Assembly: GCA_009377585.1 (NCBI GenBank)
Contig: WHTS01000004.1
Location: 75,874 to 139,873 of the forward strand
Reading direction: 5' to 3'
Origin: Betaproteobacteria bacterium
Lineage (GTDB): Bacteria > Pseudomonadota > Gammaproteobacteria > Burkholderiales > WYBJ01
DNA: 64,000 nt
In this document: one piece after another, positions 32,800 to 40,855 of the stretch
Position numbering within the stretch: position 1 is the first letter of the stretch
How the letters are laid out: every line of letters starts with the position of its first letter
The notes under the pieces: model-generated
The model's input: the letters and a program-made list of their open reading frames with translations, nothing else
Told to the model about the DNA's origin: nothing
Database searches by the model: none
Program-made: the position numbers and the translations under genes

Positions 32800-33996
32800 T
32801 CAGACCGGGGCTGTGGCTGCCTGCGAGGCACCGGCCGCGCGTGCGACACGCGACGCACGCACGTACACCGCGCCGTCGAACAACCGCCGCGCCGTCCGAT
32901 AGAACGCACCCTGCTCGGCCACCCATTGCCCGGCGCTCGACTGCACCGTCGCCGCCACCACCAGCACGCCCGAGGGCATGCCGATGCGCAGCGGCGTCTC
33001 CGCGTCGTCGGACTTACGCGCGGCGCGCTGCACGATGCTGCCTTCGATGCGAGCCGCCACCGCCATGCAAAGCGACGCGGTCAGCGGCAGCGCCCGATGC
33101 GTCTGGCCGTTGGACAGCATGCGCCCGGTGAGATCGACGTCCTCGGCGCGTATCGATTCGCCCGCGAGCGTGCGTGCCTCGCGCGGTTCGCAAACGAAAC
33201 CCACGAACGGCACGGTGGTCTTGCCTGCCGCGGCTGCGACGTCAGGCGCGATCCCCATCGCCACCGAAGCCGCCAGCCGGATCGCGCCAAGGCGCGCCAT
33301 CGCATCGCGGTCGGCATCCAATGCTTCCGGCATTTCGGTGCCCGTGAGCCCGACGTCTTCGGCGCGCACGAATACGCAGGCATTGGCCGCGTCCACCATC
33401 GAGGCCGCGATGCGGCCCACGCCCGGAACGTCGAGCAGGTCGATCGGGTTGCCCGTGGGCAGCAGCTGGCCGGTGGTCGCTCCCCCCGGACTGAGAAATT
33501 CCAGTCGCACCGGCGCGCCCGTCCCCGACACGCCGGGAATCGCGAGCTCGCCGTCGACCGCGGCCAAGCCCTCGTCGAGCGCGAAGCGGGCGCGGATGAT
33601 CTTGCGCGTGTTGGTGTTGTGGATACGCACCACCGCCTCGTCGCCCGCTGCGCTCACCAGACCTTCGTCCACGGCGAACGGGCCCATGGCCGAGGACATG
33701 TTGCCGCAATTGCCGGAATAGTCGACGCGCTTTTCCTTCACCAGCACCTGCGCGAAGGTGTAGTCGATGTCCGCATCCGGACGCGACGACGGTCCCACGA
33801 TGCACACCTTGGACAACGACGACACGCCACCGCCCATGCCGTCGAGCTGGCGCCCGCTCGGGTCGGGGCTGCCGATGGCGGCAAGGAAGATTTCGTCCCA
33901 CGCGGCGCGGTCGGCAGGCAGGTCCTGCTGGCGAAAAACGATCGCCTTGCTGGTGCCCCCGCGCATGAATACCGCCGGAAGCCTGAGCTGTTTCAT
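32800..33996 (-). CDS. PrpF-family (DUF453) isomerase/4-oxalomesaconate tautomerase-like
   Basis: A 398-residue protein of the PrpF family, starting MKQLRLPAVFMRGGTSKAIV. Further conserved blocks are SGRQLDGMGGGVSSLSKVCI, VDYSGNCGNMSSAMGPFAVD with the catalytic Cys loop, and DAANACVFVRAEDVGLTGTE. Members either isomerise 2-methyl-aconitate during propionate catabolism or tautomerise 4-oxalomesaconate in gallate breakdown; no prpB/C/D or gallate genes lie nearby to decide. AGGAG lies about 10 nt before ATG 33996. It is divergent from the dehydrogenase-MFS pair; repeat C copy 2 lies in the gap. Motif conservation suggests it is active. Confidence 0.87.
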   Translation of the reverse strand: MKQLRLPAVFMRGGTSKAIVFRQQDLPADRAAWDEIFLAAIGSPDPSGRQLDGMGGGVSSLSKVCIVGPSSRPDADIDYTFAQVLVKEKRVDYSGNCGNMSSAMGPFAVDEGLVSAAGDEAVVRIHNTNTRKIIRARFALDEGLAAVDGELAIPGVSGTGAPVRLEFLSPGGATTGQLLPTGNPIDLLDVPGVGRIAASMVDAANACVFVRAEDVGLTGTEMPEALDADRDAMARLGAIRLAASVAMGIAPDVAAAAGKTTVPFVGFVCEPREARTLAGESIRAEDVDLTGRMLSNGQTHRALPLTASLCMAVAARIEGSIVQRAARKSDDAETPLRIGMPSGVLVVAATVQSSAGQWVAEQGAFYRTARRLFDGAVYVRASRVARAAGASQAATAPV

Positions 33997-34024
33997 CGCC
34001 ACATCTCCTGAGTGAACCCCACGC

Positions 34025-34063
34025 GCATCGGCCGGCATGCCGATGCGCGCACTGCAAGTGAGG
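34025..34063 (-). repeat. Dispersed repeat C, copy 2
   Basis: Inverted copy of the 39-nt repeat inserted in element B at 30391-30429. The plus-strand core is GCGCATCGGCCGGCATGCCGATGCGC, a near-perfect palindrome. It lies in the divergent promoter region between prpF-like and dehydrogenase genes. Confidence 0.6.
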
Positions 34064-34138
34064 AAGAATCTGCATCGATTATGCCACGCGTCCCGGCGCG
34101 GGCGCCCCGCTGCTGCGGATGAGCGACGCGCATACGCC

Positions 34139-34147
34139 TGCTAACAT
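34139..34147 (+). promoter_or_regulatory. Possible extended -10 promoter (TGC-TAACAT)
   Basis: TGC-TAACAT at 34139-34147 lies 37 nt before the dehydrogenase ATG. The same TGCTAACATT string recurs at 56171-56180, upstream of the acidic-protein gene, and TGCTATAAT upstream of mlaA. No good -35 is seen. Confidence 0.35.
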
Positions 34148-34184
34148 TACGCCCGATCAATCGCACGAACCTCACGGAGGACGC

Positions 34185-35135
34185 ATGACCGACACATTCG
34201 CACCGCCCGAGCGCATCGGGTTCATCGGACTGGGCAGGATGGGCGCCCCCATGATCCGCAACCTGAAGAAGGCCGGATTCGAGCTGGCGCTGAACGACAT
34301 CGACCCGAAGCTCGCACGCACGCTGGGCGACGAGGTGGGCGGGCAGGTATTCGAACACCTTCCCGATCTCGCCCGCGCCTGCCGCGTCGTCATCACGATG
34401 GTGCCCGACGGCAAGATCGTGCGCGACATCGCGCTCGGACGCAAGGACTCGCCTGAGTCGGGCCTCGAGGAAAAGGCCGGGTCCGGGCTGGTCGCCGGCT
34501 TCGCCCGCGGCTCGGTGCTGATCGACATGAGCTCGTCGGCGCCCGTCGGCACGCGCGAGCTCGGCGCGGAGCTCGAGGCCCGCGGCATCGGCATGATCGA
34601 TGCGCCGGTGTCGGGCGGCGTGCGCCGCGCCGTCACGGGCCAACTCGCGGTCATGATCGGCGGCGATCCGGCGATCATCGAACGCTGCCGCCCAGTGCTG
34701 GGCGCGATGGGCAGCCAGCTGTTCGTCGTCGGCGACCTGGGCGCCGGCGATGCCATCAAGTGCCTCAACAATTACGTCTCGGCGGCGGGGCTGCTCGCGG
34801 CCGCCGAAGGCATGGTGGCGGCGCAGCGTTTCGGGCTCGACACCAAGAAAGCGCTGGAGGTGCTGAACGCCTCCACCGGCAAGAACAACAGCACCGAGCA
34901 CAAGTTCGCGCAGTTCATCCTGTCGCGCACGTTCGGCTCGGGCTTCTCGGTCGCTTTGATGGCGAAGGATCTGCGCACGGCGCTGGAGCTGGCGCAGCAG
35001 GTCGAGGCGCCCATGCCGCTGGGCGAGCACTGCGTGCCGGTATGGAACGATGCCGAGAAGACGCTCGGCGCCAACGCCGACCACACTGAAATCGTGCGTA
35101 TGCTCGAGCGCATCAGCGGCACGGAATTGCGCTGA
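34185..35135 (+). CDS. NAD(P)-dependent dehydrogenase of the 3-hydroxyisobutyrate dehydrogenase family
   Basis: A 316-residue beta-hydroxyacid dehydrogenase. The Rossmann motif is IGFIGLGRMGAPM near residue 9. The family substrate loop is DAPVSGGVRRAVTGQLAVMI, and the catalytic Lys lies in GDAIKCLNNYV. The C-terminal helical domain is typical. It probably oxidises a 3-hydroxy acid or reduces a semialdehyde in the cytoplasm. A textbook ribosome-binding site, GGAGG, lies 5-7 nt before ATG 34185. Its stop overlaps the likely start of the MFS gene, so translation of the two is coupled and the transporter probably imports the dehydrogenase's substrate. Confidence 0.9.
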   Translation: MTDTFAPPERIGFIGLGRMGAPMIRNLKKAGFELALNDIDPKLARTLGDEVGGQVFEHLPDLARACRVVITMVPDGKIVRDIALGRKDSPESGLEEKAGSGLVAGFARGSVLIDMSSSAPVGTRELGAELEARGIGMIDAPVSGGVRRAVTGQLAVMIGGDPAIIERCRPVLGAMGSQLFVVGDLGAGDAIKCLNNYVSAAGLLAAAEGMVAAQRFGLDTKKALEVLNASTGKNNSTEHKFAQFILSRTFGSGFSVALMAKDLRTALELAQQVEAPMPLGEHCVPVWNDAEKTLGANADHTEIVRMLERISGTELR

Positions 35136-36256
35136 ACGTCTATCTCGTCACCCTCACCTCGGTCCTGATTTCCGGCTGCTACGCGGGCAGTCGCCTGATC
35201 GCTTCGCTGTTCGCGCTCGAGCTCGGCGCCAATCCGTTCCAGGTGGGCGTCCTCGCAGGTCTCTACGCTGCGCTGTCGCTCATGCTCGCGATCCAGGCGG
35301 GCAAGTGGTCCGACCGCCTGGGCCCGGTGCGGCCGATGCTGCTCGGGTCGACGCTGTCCTGCGGCGGGCTCATCATCGCCTGGGCCTTTCCTTCCATCCA
35401 GGCGCTGTACATGTCCGCCGCGGTGATGGGCGCCGGCTTCATCTTCTTCAACGTCGCCGTACAAAGCCTGGTCGCGCTCATGAGCCGCCCGCACGATCGG
35501 GCGCGCGATTTCAGCATACTGAGCCAGGGCTATTCGGTGTCGGCGCTGATTGCGCCGCTGTCGGCGGGCTTCGCCGTCCAGTTCCTCGGCACGGCCGGGG
35601 GCTTCCTGCTGTTCGCATTCGCGGCCATCGTGCCGGTGCTCATCCTGTTCGGCATGCGGGATCTGCATTCGCTCAAGCCGGAACCGGCCGGGACGCAGCG
35701 CTCCAGCGTCTTCGAGCTGCTGCGCGATCGGCCCTTGCGCTCGAGCTTCGTGACCAGCGGCCTGGTCGTGACCGGATGGGATCTCTATACCTTCTACCTC
35801 CCGGTGTACGCGCACGGCATCGGGCTGGACGCAGCCGTCATCGGCGCAATCCTGGCCGTATTCGGCGCGGCCGCATTCACGGTGCGCTGGTTCATGCCGC
35901 CGCTGGTGCGGCGCTGGGGCGAGGCCGGGCTGCTCGCGCGCGCCATGCTGGTCGCGGCGCTCTTCTACCTCGCATTTCCGTTCGCTGAGAGCGCCTACGC
36001 GCTCGGTGCGCTGTCGATCGCCCTGGGGCTCACGCTCGGCCTGGGCCAGCCGCTGTCGATGATGATCACCTACGCCCGCGCGCCAGCCGCCCGCGCCGGC
36101 GAGGCGAACGGCCTGCGGCTCATGGTGAATCACTGCACGCACTTCGTGGTGCCGATCCTTTCGGGCGCGCTCGGGACCGCGTTCGGCGTGGGGCCGGTGT
36201 TCTGGATGAACTCCGCTTGCCTGGCGCTTGCGGCGAGGGTGCTGAAGCGATATTGA
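35132..36256 (+). CDS. Major facilitator superfamily transporter with likely CTG start
   Basis: The in-frame protein from CTG 35132 is 374 residues. TM1 is VYLVTLTSVLISGCYAGSRL, and the MFS motif A between TM2 and TM3 is GKWSDRLGPVRPM; 11-12 helices are visible. Between an in-frame stop at 35087-35089 and a GTG at 35243 there is no ATG, GTG or TTG, yet the residues before 35243 encode TM1. The start must therefore be a rare codon: CTG 35132 (CTGA overlapping the stop of the preceding gene) or ATT 35126. Starting at GTG 35243 would delete TM1. The CTG overlap is a variant of the common ATGA coupling. Substrate unknown. Confidence 0.82.
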   Translation: MNVYLVTLTSVLISGCYAGSRLIASLFALELGANPFQVGVLAGLYAALSLMLAIQAGKWSDRLGPVRPMLLGSTLSCGGLIIAWAFPSIQALYMSAAVMGAGFIFFNVAVQSLVALMSRPHDRARDFSILSQGYSVSALIAPLSAGFAVQFLGTAGGFLLFAFAAIVPVLILFGMRDLHSLKPEPAGTQRSSVFELLRDRPLRSSFVTSGLVVTGWDLYTFYLPVYAHGIGLDAAVIGAILAVFGAAAFTVRWFMPPLVRRWGEAGLLARAMLVAALFYLAFPFAESAYALGALSIALGLTLGLGQPLSMMITYARAPAARAGEANGLRLMVNHCTHFVVPILSGALGTAFGVGPVFWMNSACLALAARVLKRY

Positions 36257-36318
36257 GAAGTTTGCTTGCGAATTCGCAACAGAATGCGCTAACCCACGGC
36301 CCAGGCGCCGTCGATCGA

Positions 36319-36840
36319 TCAGGAATCCGCCGGACGGCGCCAGGCGAGCGGGGGCTCCCAGGTCACTTCCGGGAAATCCCGCGACCGCAGGCTCAACACC
36401 ATGCGCAGCGCCGATTCGACCCCGCGGTAATAACCGGCCACGACACCCGCGTCCTCGAAACCGAGCGTGCGATAGAACGCACGCGCCGCGAGATTGGTGG
36501 TGCGCATCTCCACGTGCACCGTTGCGATCCCGGCGGTGCGCGCGGACGTAAGCATCCAGTTCACCAGCCTGCGGCCAAGCCCGCGGCGGCGGAACCTGGA
36601 ATCGACCGCGAGCAGGCTCAAGTGGGCAATCTCGTCGCCGAACTGCGTGATGCAAAAACCCTGCACCCGTTGATCGCCGATGACGCTCGACAGCGTGTTG
36701 GGATCGCGAATCGAGACCAGCACGCGCTGCGGGCGCCAGGACCAGCCCAGCCCCGTTTCGATGGTGTCGCGCGACATGCGTGCGATTGCATTCGCATCCT
36801 CGATGCGTGCAAGCCGGATTTCGGTAGCGGACGTGCTCAT
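36319..36840 (-). CDS. GNAT family N-acetyltransferase
   Basis: A 173-residue acetyltransferase. The acetyl-CoA-binding motif A is HLSLLAVDSRFRRRGLGRRL, with R-R-R-G-L-G typical of the pyrophosphate loop, followed by ATVHVEMRTTNLAARAFY and TLGFEDAGVVAGYY, which resemble RimI-like enzymes. It probably acetylates an amine on a small molecule or a protein N-terminus; substrate unclear. ATG 36840 starts MSTSATEIRLARI. It is the second gene of a unit with the IclR regulator, 16 nt downstream of it, which suggests co-expression with that regulator. Confidence 0.85.
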   Translation of the reverse strand: MSTSATEIRLARIEDANAIARMSRDTIETGLGWSWRPQRVLVSIRDPNTLSSVIGDQRVQGFCITQFGDEIAHLSLLAVDSRFRRRGLGRRLVNWMLTSARTAGIATVHVEMRTTNLAARAFYRTLGFEDAGVVAGYYRGVESALRMVLSLRSRDFPEVTWEPPLAWRRPADS

Positions 36841-36856
36841 GCGCGTGCCTGCTCGC

Positions 36857-37606
36857 TCAAACGGCGGCTGCGCCGTGCGAAGCGCGCGCACCCAGGCGCC
36901 GGGACACTTCCTCGCCGGCGCGCGTGGCGATGCGGATGTGTTCCGACAAGCGCGGCTTCATGCGCGCAGTCGGACCGGCAATGGCGATGCAATACGTGAC
37001 GTCGTCGGTATCGCGCACCGGCGCGGCGACGGCGCTCACACCGACGATACGTTCGCCGTGGGTGACGGCGTAACCGGCGCTGCGCACCTGCTCCAGCTCC
37101 GAAAGCAGCTGCGAGCGCGGTTGGCCGGAAACCTTGGACGCGTAGCCCACCGCCTCCTTGAAATCGCTTCCGGGCAGGTACGCAAGCAGCAGCTTCGCAG
37201 TCGCACCGTCGACCAGCGGCACGTGCTGGCCGGGCTTCGCGATGCTCCCGAGCGGCGATTGGGTGTCGATCACTTCCAGGCAAACGCGTTCGCGTCCGCG
37301 CGCGGCATTCAGGATCACCGTCTCGCCTGAAGCCTTGGCCGCTTCCTCCAGCACCGAACGGGCGACGCGGCGAACATCGGACGATATTCCGACCAGGCGT
37401 GCCAGCCGCACGAGCTTGTGCGAGAGGCAATACTCCTGGTTCTCCTGGCGCACCAGGTAGCCCGCCTGCTCCAGGCTCTGCACCAGCCGGAACGTGGTCG
37501 ACTTCGGCAGCCCGACGCGATTGGCGATCGACTGCAGGTTCAGGCTCGGCCTGTCCTCGGAGAAACAATCGAACACTGCCATCGTGCGACCGACCCCGCG
37601 CATCAT
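36857..37606 (-). CDS. IclR-family transcriptional regulator
   Basis: A 249-residue regulator. The N-terminal winged helix-turn-helix, SLNLQSIANRVGLPKSTTFR then LVQSLEQAGYL, is followed by an IclR effector domain with SSDVRRVARSVLEEAAKASG, ETVILNAARGRERVCLEV, HVPLVDGATAKLLLAYLPG and VTHGERIVGVSAVAAPVRD. Such proteins bind a small organic-acid effector. ATG 37606 is chosen because GGA precedes it at 8 nt. It is divergent from the DUF35/CoA-transferase/thiolase operon, and I infer that it controls that operon, as is common in catabolic clusters. No specific operator is recognised in the 270-nt gap. Confidence 0.88.
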   Translation of the reverse strand: MMRGVGRTMAVFDCFSEDRPSLNLQSIANRVGLPKSTTFRLVQSLEQAGYLVRQENQEYCLSHKLVRLARLVGISSDVRRVARSVLEEAAKASGETVILNAARGRERVCLEVIDTQSPLGSIAKPGQHVPLVDGATAKLLLAYLPGSDFKEAVGYASKVSGQPRSQLLSELEQVRSAGYAVTHGERIVGVSAVAAPVRDTDDVTYCIAIAGPTARMKPRLSEHIRIATRAGEEVSRRLGARASHGAAAV

Positions 37607-37894
37607 CGTGATATTCCTTTCATGTTCCAGCGCCGGCGCGTCGAGCCATATTCGCCCGTGCGACGAGCTTCGGCGCGTGCTGCGATTATATGTCGACTGG
37701 GGCAATTGTTCGCTGCCGCGCGCATCGCTCTCGATGCGACGCGGTACGTGCTCGGAGCGGGTGCTGACCGCTCGGGAGCGACGCGAGGAACGCCTCGCCG
37801 CACTGACAAGCCCGGGTGCCGCGGCTATACTCGACGCGACATCGAACGAAAGCTACCGGCCCATGAGCAGCAAGCGGTGAGCGACGCCCCGCGC

Positions 37895-38305
37895 ATGTCC
37901 GAGCCGTTGCCGCAGCCGAGGCCCGACGCCGACAGCGCGCATTATTGGGCGCAAGCCCGGCACGGCAAGCTGGTGCTGCGCGCATGCACCGATTGCGGAC
38001 GCAGGCACTTTCCGCCCCGGCTCGCCTGTCCGTACTGTTGGTCGCAACGCTTGCAGTGGCTCGATGCAAGCGGCGAGGGCACGGTGTACACCTACACGGT
38101 CATGCAGCGTGCGCCACAACCGCAGTGGCTCGCGCGCGTGCCTTACGTGGTGGCGCTGGTCGACTTGGCGGAAGGGCCGCGCATGATGGCCAATATCGTG
38201 GGCGACGATGCGCTCGGGGTCGCCATCGGCGAGCGCGTCCATGTCTGCTTCGAAGACCGTGACGGCGCCGCCCTGCCCCAGTTCCGGCGCTCGCGCGGCA
38301 CCTGA
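37895..38305 (+). CDS. OB-fold nucleic-acid-binding/Zn-ribbon (DUF35) thiolase partner
   Basis: A 136-residue protein. The N-terminal rubredoxin-like Zn ribbon is CTDCGRRHFPPRLACPYC (two CxxC knuckles), followed by an OB fold with GEGTVYTYTVMQR and PYVVALVDLAEGPRMMANIV. DUF35 proteins act as partners of thiolase-like enzymes, binding acyl-CoA through the OB fold. Two starts are possible: GTG 37877 or ATG 37895; ATG is used, since neither has a clear Shine-Dalgarno. A five-codon ATG frame at 37863 ends within the GTG overlap. A CoA-transferase and a thiolase follow on the same strand. Confidence 0.85.
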   Translation: MSEPLPQPRPDADSAHYWAQARHGKLVLRACTDCGRRHFPPRLACPYCWSQRLQWLDASGEGTVYTYTVMQRAPQPQWLARVPYVVALVDLAEGPRMMANIVGDDALGVAIGERVHVCFEDRDGAALPQFRRSRGT

Positions 38306-38390
38306 TCGCCTCGGCCTTTTGCAAAGCAAACACTTTCCGCACACCGATGCACTGCGCCTCGATCGAATTTCTTCCCTCCAAGCGAAACGC

Positions 38391-39650
38391 ATGAATACCG
38401 ATTCGTCGTCCGCCGCGCCGCGCGGTCCGCTCGCCGGCATCCGCATTCTCGATCTCACCACCGTCCTGCTCGGGCCCTATGCCACCAAGTTCCTCGGCGA
38501 CCTCGGCGCCGACGTGATCAAGATCGAGACGATCACGGGGGAGCCGCGGCGCCACTACGGCCCGGCGCGCAATCCCGGCATGGGCTGTCAGTTCATCAAC
38601 CTCAATCGATCCAAGCGCGCGATCGCGATCGATCTGAAGCAAGCTGCGGGGCGGGATGCGTTCCTGCGGCTCGTTGCCACGGCCGACGCGGTGGTGCACA
38701 ACAGCCGAGCGCAGGCCATGGCCCGGTTGCGGCTCGATTACGAATCGCTGCGCGCCGTCAAGCCGGACATCGTGTATTGCGGCGCGGTCGGATTCGGCCG
38801 CGGCGGCCGCTACGCCGCGCGCCCCGCCTACGACGACGTGATCCAGGGGCTCACTGCGCTGCCTTCGCTGCTGGGCCGGATCTGCGGCCGGCCGCAATTC
38901 GTCCCGATCAACCTGGCCGATCGCGTCTGCGGGGTATACCTCGCCAACGCGGTTCTGGCGGCGCTCCTGCATCGCGTGCGCAGCGGCGAAGGCCAGGAGG
39001 TCGAGGTGCCGATGTTCGAGACGATGGCCGAGTTCGTGCTCTCCGAGCACATCTGGGAGCACAGTTTCGAGCCGCCGGTGGACTTCAAGGGCGAGATCCG
39101 GCTGTTCGACCGGCGCCCGTATGCCACCCAGGACGGCTACATCTCGCTGATGGCCTCCACCGACCGGCAATTCCGCGCCTTCTGCGATCTGATCGGGCGC
39201 CCGCAGCTCAAGTCCGATCCGCGCTTCGAGAACCGCACCCAGCGCAGCCGCCATCTGAAGGAGGTCTACGCCATCACCGAGGAAGTTCTGCGCACGCGCA
39301 CCAGCGCCGAGTGGCTGGCGCTGCTCGACGAGGCCGATATTCCGGCAGCCCCGCTGCACACGCTCGAAAGCCTGTTGCACGACCCGCATCTGGACGACGT
39401 CGGCTTGTTCGAGATTCGCGACCACCCGACCGAGGGCGCGCTTCGCACCATGCGCCTGCCGCTGCGCTTTTTCGGCAGCCGGCCGCACAACGCCCGGCCC
39501 TCGCCGCATCTCGGCGAGCACACCGAGGAAGTGCTGCGCGAGGCCGGCTTGAGCAGCCAGGAGATCGCCGCGCTGCGCGATGCCGGCGTCATTACGGTGC
39601 CCGCAACGACCGCGGCAGGCGCCGGCGAGGAACGCGGCGCGCGCCGATGA
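38391..39650 (+). CDS. CaiB/BaiF family III CoA-transferase
   Basis: A 419-residue protein starting MNTDSSSAAPRGPLAGIRIL. It shows the family blocks LLGPYATKFLGDLGADVIKI, NLNRSKRAIAIDLKQ, and RPAYDDVIQGLTALPSLLGR containing the expected catalytic Asp. Later come EVEVPMFETMAEFVLSEH and LLHDPHLDDVGLF. The C-terminus has a Thr/Ala-rich tail of about 20 residues. It is placed between the DUF35 gene (86 nt before) and the thiolase gene, whose ATG overlaps its TGA stop by 4 nt. This third paralogue in the window probably activates the substrate that the thiolase cleaves or condenses. Confidence 0.88.
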   Translation: MNTDSSSAAPRGPLAGIRILDLTTVLLGPYATKFLGDLGADVIKIETITGEPRRHYGPARNPGMGCQFINLNRSKRAIAIDLKQAAGRDAFLRLVATADAVVHNSRAQAMARLRLDYESLRAVKPDIVYCGAVGFGRGGRYAARPAYDDVIQGLTALPSLLGRICGRPQFVPINLADRVCGVYLANAVLAALLHRVRSGEGQEVEVPMFETMAEFVLSEHIWEHSFEPPVDFKGEIRLFDRRPYATQDGYISLMASTDRQFRAFCDLIGRPQLKSDPRFENRTQRSRHLKEVYAITEEVLRTRTSAEWLALLDEADIPAAPLHTLESLLHDPHLDDVGLFEIRDHPTEGALRTMRLPLRFFGSRPHNARPSPHLGEHTEEVLREAGLSSQEIAALRDAGVITVPATTAAGAGEERGARR

Positions 39651-40816
39651 GCCTGCGCAACAGTTGCGCTATCGTCGGCAGCGGCGAGTCCGATATCGGC
39701 AAGCTGCCGCACATGACAGGACTTGGCCTGAACGCGCAGGCCGCGCGGCGCGCCCTGGACGACGCCGGCTTGCGCCCCGGCGACATCGACGGCCTGCTCA
39801 CCGCCTATTCGATGACCGAGCCTTATTTCATGCTCGGCACCGTGCTGAGCGAATACCTGGGGCTGCGCCCGAGCTATTGCGCGTCGCTGATCGCAGGCGG
39901 CGCGACCCCGGCGATCATGCTGGTGCACGCCGCCGCCGCCATCGCCGCCGGCCAGGCGTGCACGGTGCTCATCGTGACCGGAGAGAACCGCGCGAGCGGC
40001 CAGAGCCGCGATCAGGCGGTCGCCGCACTCGCCTCCGCAGTCGGTCATCCGTACTTCGAGCACCCGTACGGCCCTTCCATCCCGGGCTGCTACGCCATGA
40101 TCGCGCGCCGCTACATGCACGAATATGGCATCACACGCCGCCAGCTCGCGCAGGTCGCCGTGACCACGCGCAGCCACGCCTGCCTGCATCCCAACTCGCA
40201 CATGCACATGCCGATCACGCTCGAGGATGTCCTCGGCGCCAAGCCGATCGCCGATCCGCTCACCCTGCTCGACTGCTGTCTCATCTCCGATGCCGCCGGC
40301 GCGCTGATCGTCACCCGGCCGGACCGGATCGGCGCCTGTCGCTCGCAACCCGTGTGGCTCCTCGGCGCGGGCGAATGTCACACCCACGAACACTTGCTGA
40401 GCGCGCCCAGCCTGACCGAATTCGGCAGCCTCCATTCCGGCAAGGCTGCGTACGCGATGGCCGGTCTCGGCCCCGGCGATATGGACGTGGCGCAGCTGTA
40501 CGACTGCTTCACGATCGTGCCCATCATCGAGCTGGAAGAGCTGGGATTCGCCGAGCGCGGGGGCGGCGGCGCCTTCTGGCAGTCGGGCGAGGCGGCGATC
40601 GGGGGCAAGCTGCCGGTGAACACCCACGGCGGCATGCTGTCCCATGCCCATGCGGGTGCGGCGGGCGGAATGTTCGGCATCATCGAGGCGGTCGCGCAGC
40701 TGCGAGGAGGCTTGGGCGAGCGGCAGGTCGAAGGCGCTAGAGCGGCCCTGGTGCATAATGAGGGCGGCGTGCTGTCGTCGCATTGCACGCTCGTTCTGGG
40801 GCGGGAACCGCGCTAG
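39647..40816 (+). CDS. Thiolase family protein (acetyl-CoA acyltransferase / SCP-x-like)
   Basis: A 389-residue protein of the lipid-transfer/SCP-x-like thiolase group. The N-terminal half has SCAIVGSGESDIGKLPH and PSYCASLIAGGATPAIM; this Cys is at the position of the thiolase nucleophile. The C-terminal half has NTHGGMLSHAHAGAAGGM with the conserved His-Gly-Gly, and ends SHCTLVLGREPR, a variant of the usual CxG-type second active-site motif. These enzymes cleave 3-oxoacyl-CoA or carry out related condensations, and the family works with a DUF35 partner. It starts at ATG 39647 within the stop of the upstream CoA-transferase (ATGA), so the unit is translationally coupled. Confidence 0.85.
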   Translation: MSLRNSCAIVGSGESDIGKLPHMTGLGLNAQAARRALDDAGLRPGDIDGLLTAYSMTEPYFMLGTVLSEYLGLRPSYCASLIAGGATPAIMLVHAAAAIAAGQACTVLIVTGENRASGQSRDQAVAALASAVGHPYFEHPYGPSIPGCYAMIARRYMHEYGITRRQLAQVAVTTRSHACLHPNSHMHMPITLEDVLGAKPIADPLTLLDCCLISDAAGALIVTRPDRIGACRSQPVWLLGAGECHTHEHLLSAPSLTEFGSLHSGKAAYAMAGLGPGDMDVAQLYDCFTIVPIIELEELGFAERGGGGAFWQSGEAAIGGKLPVNTHGGMLSHAHAGAAGGMFGIIEAVAQLRGGLGERQVEGARAALVHNEGGVLSSHCTLVLGREPR

Positions 40817-40855
40817 AGCGGCGCACCACCATCAACCCGTTCGGCATGAATTCCG

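Noticed and set aside
34772-36655. Long minus-strand frame opposite the dehydrogenase and MFS genes
   Set aside because: Antisense shadow; the dehydrogenase and transporter on the plus strand carry family motifs.
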